Below are positions 23,863 to 31,372 of a DNA stretch of 64,000 nt, one piece after another. The DNA lies in contig CANENS010000005.1 of NCBI GenBank assembly GCA_947428935.1, positions 1 to 64,000 on the forward strand. The letters are read 5' to 3'. The notes under the pieces are model-generated. The model saw only the letters and a program-made list of their open reading frames with translations, made no database searches and had not been told where the DNA came from. This stretch comes from an uncultured Candidatus Saccharibacteria bacterium. Lineage in GTDB: Bacteria; Patescibacteriota; Saccharimonadia; Saccharimonadales; Saccharimonadaceae. Each line of letters opens with the position of its first letter. The first letter of the stretch is position 1. The position numbers and the translations under genes are program-made.

Positions 23863-24293
23863 TACGGTTTCCTTTCTCCCTTAGGACGCACTCCTCCGTG
23901 CGCGATTGGGGTTACATCTGTGATACTATCAATGCGTATACCGACGCTAGATACGGCTCTGATCGCACTATCGCGCCCAAGGCCAGTTCCCGAAACGAAA
24001 ACATCGGCACTAGTTAGTCCGTGATCGCGCTTGGAAGTTTCGAGTGCTTTTTCGGCTGCAACTTGAGCGGCATAAGCGGTACCTTTTTTGCTGCCCCGGA
24101 AGCCGTTCGCGCCAGCAGAAGAAGCTGACAACGCATCGCCATTTTTATCGGTAATAGTAATAATAGTGTTATTGAAAGTTGCTTGGATATGGACTTGTCC
24201 AGCAATCACGATCCGTTTGCCTTTTTTGCCACGAGTTTTCTTAACTGGGGCGATTTCAGTCGGATCGGTCGTTCTAGTATTCTCTTCGGTCAT
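23862..24293 (-). CDS. rpsK: 30S ribosomal protein S11
   Basis: A 143-residue S11 (uS11) of the 30S platform. After a basic N-terminal extension the core is standard: HIQATFNNTIITITD, GFRGSKKGTAYAAQ and VTPIAHGGVRPKGERKP at the end. It lies 14 bases past rpsM. Confidence 0.97.
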   Translation of the reverse strand: MTEENTRTTDPTEIAPVKKTRGKKGKRIVIAGQVHIQATFNNTIITITDKNGDALSASSAGANGFRGSKKGTAYAAQVAAEKALETSKRDHGLTSADVFVSGTGLGRDSAIRAVSSVGIRIDSITDVTPIAHGGVRPKGERKP

Positions 24294-24307
24294 CTAAATT
24301 TATATCC

Positions 24308-24694
24308 TTAAGTTTTACTTGCTGCTTTAGGTTGTGCTCCACCAACAGCAATAGCACGCCCTTTGCGTGTGCGCGCGTTTGTGCGTGTGCGCTGTCCGTT
24401 AGCCGGGAGACCGACTTTGTGCCGCATCCCTCGGTAGGAGTTGATATCTTTTAGACGTTTGATATTGTTTGTGACGAGGCGTTTCAAATCTCCTTCGACA
24501 GTATGAGCGCTGCTAATAATGTCGTTGATTTTTTGTACTTCAGCCTCGGTGAGATCTTTCACCCGAGTGGTAGGCTCGACTTGAGCCTCCGCAAGGATGG
24601 CTTTACTTGTGGTGCGACCAATCCCGTAGACTTCAGTAAGTCCAATCCAGACTTGTTTGTCTGCTGGAATGGTGACGCTTGCAATTCGTGCCAT
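24308..24694 (-). CDS. rpsM: 30S ribosomal protein S13
   Basis: A 128-residue S13 (uS13) of the 30S head. The HhH-containing start ([16 protein letters not shown]) and the [17 protein letters not shown] tail are diagnostic. It begins 2 bases past the rpmJ stop. Confidence 0.97.
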   Translation of the reverse strand: MARIASVTIPADKQVWIGLTEVYGIGRTTSKAILAEAQVEPTTRVKDLTEAEVQKINDIISSAHTVEGDLKRLVTNNIKRLKDINSYRGMRHKVGLPANGQRTRTNARTRKGRAIAVGGAQPKAASKT

Positions 24695-24696
24695 GC

Positions 24697-24813
24697 TTAA
24701 CCCTGCCTTTGCTTATTCTTAGGTTTTTTCTTATTAATGACCCGCAAGACGCCTTTTCGGCGTACCAACTGGTCATCAGGGGAGATGGGCTTAACACTTG
24801 TACGTACTTTCAC
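24697..24813 (-). CDS. rpmJ: 50S ribosomal protein L36, zinc-free form
   Basis: A 38-residue L36 (bL36) with a GTG start. It begins [11 protein letters not shown] and ends PKNKQRQG, matching the family. The usual CxxC and C...H zinc ligands are absent; [11 protein letters not shown] stands where CEKCKIIRRKG is typical. It lies between infA and rpsM, the standard place. Confidence 0.93.
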   Translation of the reverse strand: MKVRTSVKPISPDDQLVRRKGVLRVINKKKPKNKQRQG

Positions 24814-24874
24814 AGTGTTAAATATCCTTTCCTTTAATACGGTTCGGCTACAATACGTACGTGAAATTCGTAAC

Positions 24875-25111
24875 CTACGCCTCTTTATTATTTGGCAATC
24901 GAAAGCTAATTCGACCTTTGGTTAGATCGTAAGGGGTCAGCTCAACTTCGACCCGGTCTCCCGGCACTAAGCGGATGTAATTCTTGCGCATTCGTCCACT
25001 CATGTGTGCTATTATGTTATGGCCATTTTCAAGTTGCACCCGAAATTGGGTGTTCGGTAAAGCCTCAACAACCTTACCGGTGAGTTTAATAACTTCCTTT
25101 TGACTAGCCAT
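24875..25111 (-). CDS. infA: Translation initiation factor IF-1
   Basis: A 78-residue IF-1, a single S1-like OB fold that occupies the ribosomal A site during initiation. [20 protein letters not shown] and [17 protein letters not shown] are characteristic. It heads the infA-rpmJ-rpsM-rpsK-rpsD-rpoA-rplQ-rplM-rpsI transcript. The adk and map genes often found between secY and infA are absent. Confidence 0.97.
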   Translation of the reverse strand: MASQKEVIKLTGKVVEALPNTQFRVQLENGHNIIAHMSGRMRKNYIRLVPGDRVEVELTPYDLTKGRISFRLPNNKEA

Positions 25112-25125
25112 AAATTACATGTTTC

Positions 25126-25154
25126 ATTGTAGCACGGGCGCGTGTAGTTGTAAA
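25126..25154 (-). promoter_or_regulatory. Promoter of the infA operon
   Basis: On the minus strand TTTACA (25149-25154) and TACAAT (25126-25131) are 17 bp apart, ending 14 bases before the infA ATG. Confidence 0.75.
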
Positions 25155-25200
25155 GAGTTTTATTGAAAAAATAGATTAAAATATTTTATGCTAGTTTGTG

Positions 25201-25224
25201 GCTTGATTTTTTAAATAATCAAGC
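25201..25224 (-). terminator. Hairpin after the secY-linked sortase
   Basis: A 7-bp stem (GCTTGAT with ATCAAGC) with an AT-only loop stands between the sortase stop and the infA promoter. It is a weak intrinsic terminator. Confidence 0.5.
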
Positions 25225-25331
25225 TCTACTGGAGTCGGTCTATGATGCCTTCTCAGACTTACATAATTACTCGACTTCTGCAATTACTGTTGGCCGATGT
25301 TTAGATATATGCTTCTGGTAGTAGAACTACA

Positions 25332-26060
25332 TCATTGTTCTAGCACAGCCCTAACAAAGAATCGTTGCGAATAAGTTCGACTTTTGATCCAATAATCACC
25401 TGTGCATGTGATCAGGGTAAGAGAGCCTTTTCCTTCTTCCGGTGAGGTGAAGGCGGTTGCCATATAGTTATTGGCGTCTTCACCAAGATTCTTGGTTACA
25501 GTGTCGACTACTTTGTATGTAAAAAGTCGTCCGTCGCCCATTTCAATTTTAATTTGATCGCCGATTTTAATGTTGGGTAACCGTTCAAAAATCGCTTTAG
25601 TAGCATAACCGCCATGGCCGTCCATGATAGAAACGCCGTTTCCCCCTGGCAGGGTAGATCCGTCATACCAGCCTACATCATAAATATTATAAGGTGTCGC
25701 TAATTCCCCATTGTTTTTGATGCCGATTTCGACAATGCGTGCGCGCGGTATACCGATGCTATCGGCGGAAAAATAACGTGGTTTGTCAGGAGCTACGGTG
25801 TATTCGGCGATTTCGCTGGTTTCCGGTTCAGTTTCATCGATTTGAGTGTTCTCTTCTAACCCGATAACTTCGGTGGTGGCTCTTTCCTTTCCGACCATAT
25901 TGGCTAAGTATGACTTTTCCCAGAGAGCTACGCGAATGAAGAAGATCGCAAATAAAACTGCTACGACGATACACGCAATCTGCAGAGGGCGTAGATGTAT
26001 TTTATGAATCGTAGGAAGCTTAAACTGATTTTTAGTCTTGATAATTTTGTTCTTCTCCAT
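25332..26060 (-). CDS. Sortase, class F-like, linked to secY
   Basis: A 242-residue sortase with an N-terminal span (about 27-48). The catalytic His (SIMDGHGG), Cys (LTLITCTGD) and Arg (TYSQRFFVRA) are present. The DVGWYDGSTLPGGNG stretch before the His resembles class F sortases of Actinobacteria. The gene starts 24 bases past secY behind GAGGGTGG and takes the place where adk is usual, so it is probably made together with SecY. Confidence 0.85.
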   Translation of the reverse strand: MEKNKIIKTKNQFKLPTIHKIHLRPLQIACIVVAVLFAIFFIRVALWEKSYLANMVGKERATTEVIGLEENTQIDETEPETSEIAEYTVAPDKPRYFSADSIGIPRARIVEIGIKNNGELATPYNIYDVGWYDGSTLPGGNGVSIMDGHGGYATKAIFERLPNIKIGDQIKIEMGDGRLFTYKVVDTVTKNLGEDANNYMATAFTSPEEGKGSLTLITCTGDYWIKSRTYSQRFFVRAVLEQ

Positions 26061-26084
26061 ATATAACCACCCTCGTCGTTATTT

Positions 26085-27503
26085 TTATTTATACTCATCG
26101 TAAGTTACCATAAGCGCACGTGAATTGAGTTGGCGTAGGTTCTCAAGCGCCACGGTTACCACGATTAATAATCCTGTTCCTGAAATAGATAAGCCAATAG
26201 GTGCGCCAGTGATTAGTATGAAAACATAGTCAGTCAAAAATGGTAACATAGCGATCAGGCCAAGTGAGAGAGCTCCGAATAAGTTAAGGCGATTAATTGT
26301 TTTACCTAAGTATTTAGCGGTTTGCCCTCCTGGACGAACGCCTTCGATAAAAGCACCTTGTTTTTGCAGATTATCGGCGATTTCTTTGGTATTGAAAATA
26401 ATACTAGTATAGAAATAAGTAAATAGCACAACTAGGACGAAATATACGAATGGATAAAAGAACCATTGTGGCGTAATGCCGTCAGGATAGTAAATCGGAA
26501 AGTTTGAGGCTGAAGGAGCGGTGAATAATGTTACCAGAGTCGTTCCAAAAGTTCCATCTGGGTTGATGGTTTGAATAAGCTGTCCGGCGAGTGCTGGTAG
26601 CGACAGAAAAGCAGTTGCGAAGATAACTGGTACGACCCCTGCAGCGATTAGTTTGAGAGGGAGGATCGATTTGACGCCTCCATAAGTGCTATTTCCGTGG
26701 ACGCGTTTTGCGTAATTAATCGTGATTGCTCGTTGAGCCTCGTTGAGTTTGACTAAGAAGTAAATCACGATTAGTAGAGCGATTGCGAAGCCGAGTAAGA
26801 TCCAGAAAATCATAGGGTTGACTGGTAGATTGAGCCAACCGAAAAGTGAGAGTGTGCCTCCAGATGTATCAAATAAAGCCGACCCTAGACTGGCGAGCGT
26901 GCTTGGTAGTTGGGAGATGATACTAACAAATACTAAAACCGAGATGCCGTTGCCGATACCCTGCTCAGTGATTAGCTCACCAAACCACATGAGGATGATT
27001 GAACCGGTTACCATAGCAGTGACCGATAGGACCCAGTCCGTGGTGGTAGGAGTATAACTGAGCGAGGTATTTGAAGCGATTACTGACTGATAGAGGATGA
27101 AAATATAAGCAATGGATTGAATAATTGCGAGAGGAACGGTCAGGACGCGGGTCCATTGGCTAATCTTGCGGCGTCCGGTTTCGCCATCCTGAGAAAGCTC
27201 TTCCAGGCTAGGTATAGCTTTAGTAATGAGCTGGACGACGATTGAGGAGGTGATGTAGGGGGATAGCCCAACCAGGAGGATGGAAAAGGCTGTTAACCCA
27301 CCGCCGGAGATTAAGTTCAAGAAACTGCCAAAATCGGATTTCTGAATCAAATTAGTAATTGCTTCCTGAAAGGTGGAGGGTTCACCGAGGGGCACTGGGA
27401 CGTGTGCAAGGAATCGATAGACAACTAGTAACCCGATTACAATGGTTACTCGTTTTAACATGTCCCTGTTTTTTAGCGATTTGAAAATATTTTTGAAATT
27501 CAT
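26085..27503 (-). CDS. secY: Preprotein translocase subunit SecY
   Basis: A 472-residue SecY with ten membrane spans, the channel of the Sec translocon. GLSPYITSSIVVQL, a cytosolic loop with GETGRRKISQWTR, and IEGVRPGGQTAKYL are typical. I choose the ATG at 27503 (behind CAGGATT); a TTG at 27539 would add 12 atypical residues. A terminator and its own promoter separate it from rplO. Confidence 0.96.
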   Translation of the reverse strand: MNFKNIFKSLKNRDMLKRVTIVIGLLVVYRFLAHVPVPLGEPSTFQEAITNLIQKSDFGSFLNLISGGGLTAFSILLVGLSPYITSSIVVQLITKAIPSLEELSQDGETGRRKISQWTRVLTVPLAIIQSIAYIFILYQSVIASNTSLSYTPTTTDWVLSVTAMVTGSIILMWFGELITEQGIGNGISVLVFVSIISQLPSTLASLGSALFDTSGGTLSLFGWLNLPVNPMIFWILLGFAIALLIVIYFLVKLNEAQRAITINYAKRVHGNSTYGGVKSILPLKLIAAGVVPVIFATAFLSLPALAGQLIQTINPDGTFGTTLVTLFTAPSASNFPIYYPDGITPQWFFYPFVYFVLVVLFTYFYTSIIFNTKEIADNLQKQGAFIEGVRPGGQTAKYLGKTINRLNLFGALSLGLIAMLPFLTDYVFILITGAPIGLSISGTGLLIVVTVALENLRQLNSRALMVTYDEYK

Positions 27504-27553
27504 AGTTAATCCTGTTTCATGCAATTGTGTACCTTCCAAAACTGTCTTTTGTC

Positions 27554-27559
27554 ATTATA
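27554..27559 (-). promoter_or_regulatory. Extended -10 of secY
   Basis: TATGATATAAT on the minus strand gives a TG-extended TATAAT 50 bases before the SecY start. No good -35 is present. Confidence 0.6.
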
Positions 27560-27618
27560 TCATAGTTTTAGTTTAAATGGTGAAAAATGGCGGTATTTTG
27601 CTTAGATGAAATTTAACA

Positions 27619-27651
27619 AAAAAGTATGAGGTTTTAGGCCTCATACTTTTT
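27619..27651 (-). terminator. Terminator between rplO and secY
   Basis: A perfect 13-bp stem (AAAAAGTATGAGG with CCTCATACTTTTT). It ends the rplF-rplO transcript, so secY is a separate unit. Confidence 0.85.
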
Positions 27652-27668
27652 GAGCACAGGATGTATAG

Positions 27669-28130
27669 CTAATTCTGCTTAGCGATACGTTGTGGTACGG
27701 CTACTTTGTTGAAAGTGCCGCCCATGCTGGTAATCGCTTCAATTGCGTTTTTGCTAGCACCCTGAGTTTCTAAATCGATTTTTGAAGTTAACTCCCCCCT
27801 TGCGATTACTTTGACTTTTTCGTAAGGCGATTCGATTAGGTTGCGGTCGGCTAAGGTGAAGTTGTCGACTTTACCAGATAAACCGCTGAGGCGATCGGTG
27901 TAAACAACGGTGGCTTTCTGGTGGATCGATTTAAATCCTTTGAGTTTAGGAATTGCTTGCATTAAAGCGCGTTGTCCACCCATGAACCCTGCTGGCATTT
28001 TGCTGTGGCCGGTACGGGATTTTTGCCCCTTAGTTCCGCGTCCGGCGGTTTTACCGCGTCCGGCGGCAATTCCCCTTCCGGCGCGAGTTGGGCGTTTATT
28101 TTTGTTGACTTCGAGTTCGTTATATTTCAT
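27669..28130 (-). CDS. rplO: 50S ribosomal protein L15
   Basis: A 153-residue L15 (uL15). The glycine-rich N-terminus (RAGRGIAAGRGKTAGRGTKG) and GGQRALMQAIPKLKGF are diagnostic. It follows rpsE after 2 bases: the L30 gene that usually lies between them is missing, as throughout CPR bacteria. Confidence 0.97.
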   Translation of the reverse strand: MKYNELEVNKNKRPTRAGRGIAAGRGKTAGRGTKGQKSRTGHSKMPAGFMGGQRALMQAIPKLKGFKSIHQKATVVYTDRLSGLSGKVDNFTLADRNLIESPYEKVKVIARGELTSKIDLETQGASKNAIEAITSMGGTFNKVAVPQRIAKQN

Positions 28131-28132
28131 AC

Positions 28133-28762
28133 TTATTTGCTCTCTTTCTGGCCTTTTTGATCAGCGGTCACCCACTCGCTGCGTGGAGTTTGCTGTTTCA
28201 AACCTTCAATTACGGCGTAAGCGATGTTTACTTTGTTGGTGCTGCCGAGAGATTTGGAAATTAAGTTTTTGATACCCGTGAGGCCGATAATGCTTCGGAC
28301 TACGCCACCAGCGATAATCCCAGTACCAGGGGCTGCTGGCTTCATCAAGACGTCTGCGCCAGTTGAACGAGCTTCGACTTCGTGACAAATCGTCTCTCCG
28401 TCCATATGAAACTCAATCATATTTTTCTTTGCCTTAGTGGTGGCTTTCTGAACAGCACTAGTAACATCGCCGCCTTTAGCAACTCCGATGCCGATTTTAT
28501 TCTTGTGGTTACCGATCGCAACTAGAGCTTTGAATCGCATGCGACGACCGCCTTTGACGGTACGCGAAACACGATCAATGTTAATCGTGATAGTATCGAA
28601 CTCTTTCGGTACATTATCGTTATTGCGACGATCGCGACGATTATTACGGCGCATCGGGCGTCCACTGATGTCTCGCTGGGTGCGAGTGCTAGCGGTCTCG
28701 TCGGTCATTTTGAGGGTGCCAGATTTATTGATTACCTTGGCTTTTTTATCTGCTTCCGCCAT
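28133..28762 (-). CDS. rpsE: 30S ribosomal protein S5
   Basis: A 209-residue S5 (uS5), involved in decoding accuracy. A lineage-type N-terminal extension (about 45 residues, Arg- and Asn-rich) precedes the core RVSRTVKGGRRMRFKALVAI and GTGIIAGGVVRSI. The ATG at 28762 is preferred over the longer frame to 28795, because it has a GGAG box inside rplR and begins just past the rplR stop. Confidence 0.96.
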   Translation of the reverse strand: MAEADKKAKVINKSGTLKMTDETASTRTQRDISGRPMRRNNRRDRRNNDNVPKEFDTITINIDRVSRTVKGGRRMRFKALVAIGNHKNKIGIGVAKGGDVTSAVQKATTKAKKNMIEFHMDGETICHEVEARSTGADVLMKPAAPGTGIIAGGVVRSIIGLTGIKNLISKSLGSTNKVNIAYAVIEGLKQQTPRSEWVTADQKGQKESK

Positions 28763-28763
28763 A

Positions 28764-29093
28764 TTAGAACTCCAATCCTTCCTTGCGCGCAGCATCTGCT
28801 AGCGCCGTCATACGACCAGCATAGAGTTTTGATCCACGGTCAAAGACTGCCTTTTCGATTTTGAGCTTTTTCGCTTTGGTTGCAATATCTTTGCCTACTG
28901 CGGTGGCTTTTTCGGATTTGGAACCAGAAACTTTCTTGCCAACAGTAGTGGCGTAGGCCAAAGTACTCTGCTTATCGTCGTCAATTAGCTGCGCGGTGAC
29001 ATGTTGATTACTAATGTGTACGCTAAGACGCGGGCGCTCAGCGGTACCGTGAATTTTAGAACGTGTGCGTTTTGCACGAAATACAGCGTCCAT
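28764..29093 (-). CDS. rplR: 50S ribosomal protein L18
   Basis: A 109-residue L18 (uL18), a 5S rRNA binder. RPRLSVHISNQHVTAQLIDD and YAGRMTALADAARKEGLEF are typical. Its start overlaps the rplF stop by one base. Confidence 0.96.
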   Translation of the reverse strand: MDAVFRAKRTRSKIHGTAERPRLSVHISNQHVTAQLIDDDKQSTLAYATTVGKKVSGSKSEKATAVGKDIATKAKKLKIEKAVFDRGSKLYAGRMTALADAARKEGLEF

Positions 29094-29629
29094 TATTTTT
29101 TACCTGCCTTTCCTGCTTTGCGTAAGATTACTTCATCTGCATACTTAATGCCTTTGCCCTTGTATGGTTCTGGTTTCTTTAGAGCGCGGATTTCTGCGGC
29201 AACTTGACCAACCTGCTGCTTGTCGATGCCGGTTACTGTAATGGTCATTTTGTCAACTTTGAGATCGACGCCTTCTGGTGCAGTATATTTCACTGGATGT
29301 GAGAATCCGAGGGCCATTTCGATGTCTTTTGGCCCGCCACTAAGACGAAAACCGACACCGTTAATTTCGAGCTTCTTTTCAAAACCTTTAGAAACGCCTT
29401 GAACAGCATTATTTAGCAAAGCGCGTTGTAAACCGTGCCAAGCTCGAGATTTTGGTTCGTCATCGTCGCGTGTAACCACGATTTGGTTGTCATCGACCGA
29501 GACTTTGACGTTTTCCTGAAGCGGAACTGTGAGTTGACCCTTCGGGCCTGCGACAACAATATCTTTGTCGCCGACCGTGATTGTCACTCCCGCCGGAATT
29601 GCGATGGGTTGTTTTCCGATACGACTCAT
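29093..29629 (-). CDS. rplF: 50S ribosomal protein L6
   Basis: A 178-residue L6 (uL6) near the factor-binding site. MSRIGKQPIAIPAGV at the start and PEPYKGKGIKYADEVILRKAGK at the end are standard (both abridged). It is first in this transcript, with its own strong promoter, whereas in most bacteria rpsH directly precedes it; here rpsH lies about 7.5 kb away. Confidence 0.97.
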   Translation of the reverse strand: MSRIGKQPIAIPAGVTITVGDKDIVVAGPKGQLTVPLQENVKVSVDDNQIVVTRDDDEPKSRAWHGLQRALLNNAVQGVSKGFEKKLEINGVGFRLSGGPKDIEMALGFSHPVKYTAPEGVDLKVDKMTITVTGIDKQQVGQVAAEIRALKKPEPYKGKGIKYADEVILRKAGKAGKK

Positions 29630-29657
29630 ATTTTCCCTTTATATTAATATCTTTGTC

Positions 29658-29686
29658 ATTATAGCACAGATTTTAGAGGTAAGCAA
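29658..29686 (-). promoter_or_regulatory. Promoter of the rplF operon
   Basis: On the minus strand TTGCTT (29681-29686), a 17-bp spacer ending TGTGC, and TATAAT (29658-29663). This is a near-ideal housekeeping promoter placed where the spc operon is broken. Confidence 0.85.
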
Positions 29687-29858
29687 GGGGATTTCGGAAT
29701 TTCTGAGATTAGCGTGATTGTTGTCAGGCGCGCAGTGTCTGATGTCAGAGGTAAGGTTTTAAGTGAAAATAAGCATCAAAATCACCCCGTTGATTGCGCG
29801 ATATTTTGGCAATTTAGGTTAGAATTTGTCTTTTTTTGATAAAAAGGCATAAAAAGTA

Positions 29859-29898
29859 TTGACTTTTTGTATCATGTGTGCTATAATGGAAAGATAGG
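29859..29898 (+). promoter_or_regulatory. Recurring promoter, copy 4 (faces the end of an opposing gene)
   Basis: TTGACT, 17-bp spacer ending TGTGTGC, TATAAT, then TAGG seven bases later. No plus-strand gene follows. A hairpin (29924-29948) and a T-rich stretch (about 29960-29970) could end a transcript of roughly 75 nt. Confidence 0.8.
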
Positions 29899-29923
29899 GT
29901 ATTTAACTCTGTCTAGATAAAGC

Positions 29924-29948
29924 TGGGCGACCCATCAGGGGTCGCCCA
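29924..29948. terminator. Hairpin between the orphan promoter and the exported-protein gene
   Basis: A 10-bp stem (TGGGCGACCC with GGGTCGCCCA). It may end the minus-strand exported-protein transcript, the short plus-strand RNA, or both. Confidence 0.6.
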
Positions 29949-29976
29949 ATCTATAGATGTTATTTTTTAAGCTGCG

Positions 29977-30942
29977 TTATGTCAGTTTTTTAACGATGCC
30001 GCTAGGGAGCAGAGAATAGATATGCGACGCATCATTCTTGCCTAGCGTAAAAACTAAGGCTTGGCATTCGTGCGGCTCGCCGCTGTTCTGGCCAATAATG
30101 TAGATATCGGTGACTGTTCCGGCTTTTCTTGGGAGCTTCCAAGAGTCGATCTTATCTAAAAGGCACCATTGCTCGAAAGTCTTATTATCTCGGTCGACGG
30201 CAAAGCTGAACTGCTGATCTTTGGTCGGACCAGGAATGACCTCTAGGGAGCCGAGATAGTCGAGGTTGACTTCTTTGGTAGCGTCTTCGCCAGTGCAGAT
30301 ATTTGTGCCGCTCCAAATATATTTGCGGTTTCGCACCTCGCGGGACGTGATGTAGCTAGCGTACTGATGATCTACCGTATCTTCCCTCATTTTGCCATCC
30401 CATTTTCCGACTAAAAAGGCTTTCAATTCTTTGCCGTAAGGTGTTGTCTTATCATCGTAGAAGCCTAAGTCGAGTTCGTCTAGCAGCTGATTGAGTTTAT
30501 CGTCAACGTCTTTTTCCTGAACTGTAATTTCATCTTCTTTGCTTGATGAATTTTCCGATACGTCGGTGTGGGGTTCGATGTTAACGGTAGCATAAGCATA
30601 ACGGACATCGCCAAACAGAGCAATTGATACATCGTAGACCTTTTGGGTGCCGTATGAATCGAAATGATATTTCTTGCTGACACCTTCCCTTGGACAAATC
30701 ACGACATCGATTGGAAGATCATGTTTGTTGTTGACTTTGATTGTGATCGGATTGGCATCGGCTTCTTCCTCGGTGGGGTAGGCGTGATATGTTCTAGGAC
30801 AGTCATTTTGGGCCGTAATCGTGACGGTGCTGGCGGTGTAATCTACGTCTCTTGTGTGCGCGGATACGGGTGCTGAGCCAAACGCCATGGTTGTAGTGAA
30901 CAAAGCTACAATAATGAAGATTTTTCTTGCGATTCTTTTCAT
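29977..30942 (-). CDS. Exported protein of unknown function
   Basis: A 321-residue protein with a clear signal peptide (about 1-28, ending PVSAHT). After cleavage it is a soluble acidic protein with six Cys residues that could form disulphides, and a Ser/Glu-rich middle region. No known domain is recognised. The start at 30942 sits behind GGAGGG; an ATG at 30957 is part of that box. It is downstream of the YfcC transporter but separated by a hairpin and a repeat pair. Confidence 0.75.
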   Translation of the reverse strand: MKRIARKIFIIVALFTTTMAFGSAPVSAHTRDVDYTASTVTITAQNDCPRTYHAYPTEEEADANPITIKVNNKHDLPIDVVICPREGVSKKYHFDSYGTQKVYDVSIALFGDVRYAYATVNIEPHTDVSENSSSKEDEITVQEKDVDDKLNQLLDELDLGFYDDKTTPYGKELKAFLVGKWDGKMREDTVDHQYASYITSREVRNRKYIWSGTNICTGEDATKEVNLDYLGSLEVIPGPTKDQQFSFAVDRDNKTFEQWCLLDKIDSWKLPRKAGTVTDIYIIGQNSGEPHECQALVFTLGKNDASHIYSLLPSGIVKKLT

Positions 30943-31157
30943 CCTATTTCCCTCCATTTATTTAAGAATCGAAATTTGGAGCATTGGAGACGTCGCTCCA
31001 TTGCCCACTTAGTTACAAAAGTGACATAAATTTTCAAATTGGTTTGAGACAAAACCAATACAAGGGTAAAACTAGTCACCCTACCATATTTAGAGTAACA
31101 TACTATATATAATTTGTAAATGGCGACACAGCTTTTATCATAGAAGACTCTTTTGGG

Positions 31158-31259
31158 GTTCTTGAGCCGGATTGTATGTTTGGAGACTGGACGTAGGCCA
31201 TAATCTGATTATCTTCGCCCCAAGTTCTTGAGCCGGATTGTATGTTTGGAGACTGGACG
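31158..31259. repeat. Pair of identical 36-nt direct repeats with a 30-nt spacer
   Basis: Repeat copies at 31158-31193 and 31224-31259 are identical over exactly 36 bases (beginning GTTCTTGAGCCGG, ending AGACTGGACG) and diverge at once on both sides. The 30-base spacer is unrelated. Repeat and spacer sizes equal those of many CRISPR arrays, but there is only one spacer and no cas gene in the window. Confidence 0.8.
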
Positions 31260-31299
31260 AGCAATAAGGATTATTCTGCTGCTGTTGCGAGTATCCAAG

Positions 31300-31325
31300 A
31301 ACCACCAGGCTTCGGTCTGGTGGTT
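31300..31325 (-). terminator. Hairpin after the YfcC-type transporter
   Basis: A 9-bp stem (AACCACCAG with CTGGTGGTT) 47 bases past the transporter stop. Only a short T-rich stretch follows. Confidence 0.6.
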
Positions 31326-31372
31326 TGGGTCGTTAAATGAATGGTGCGACTTCTGTAATATTTTAACTAAGC

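Noticed and set aside
31158-31259. Calling this a genuine CRISPR array
   Set aside because: One spacer only and no cas genes in the window; kept as a repeat pair.
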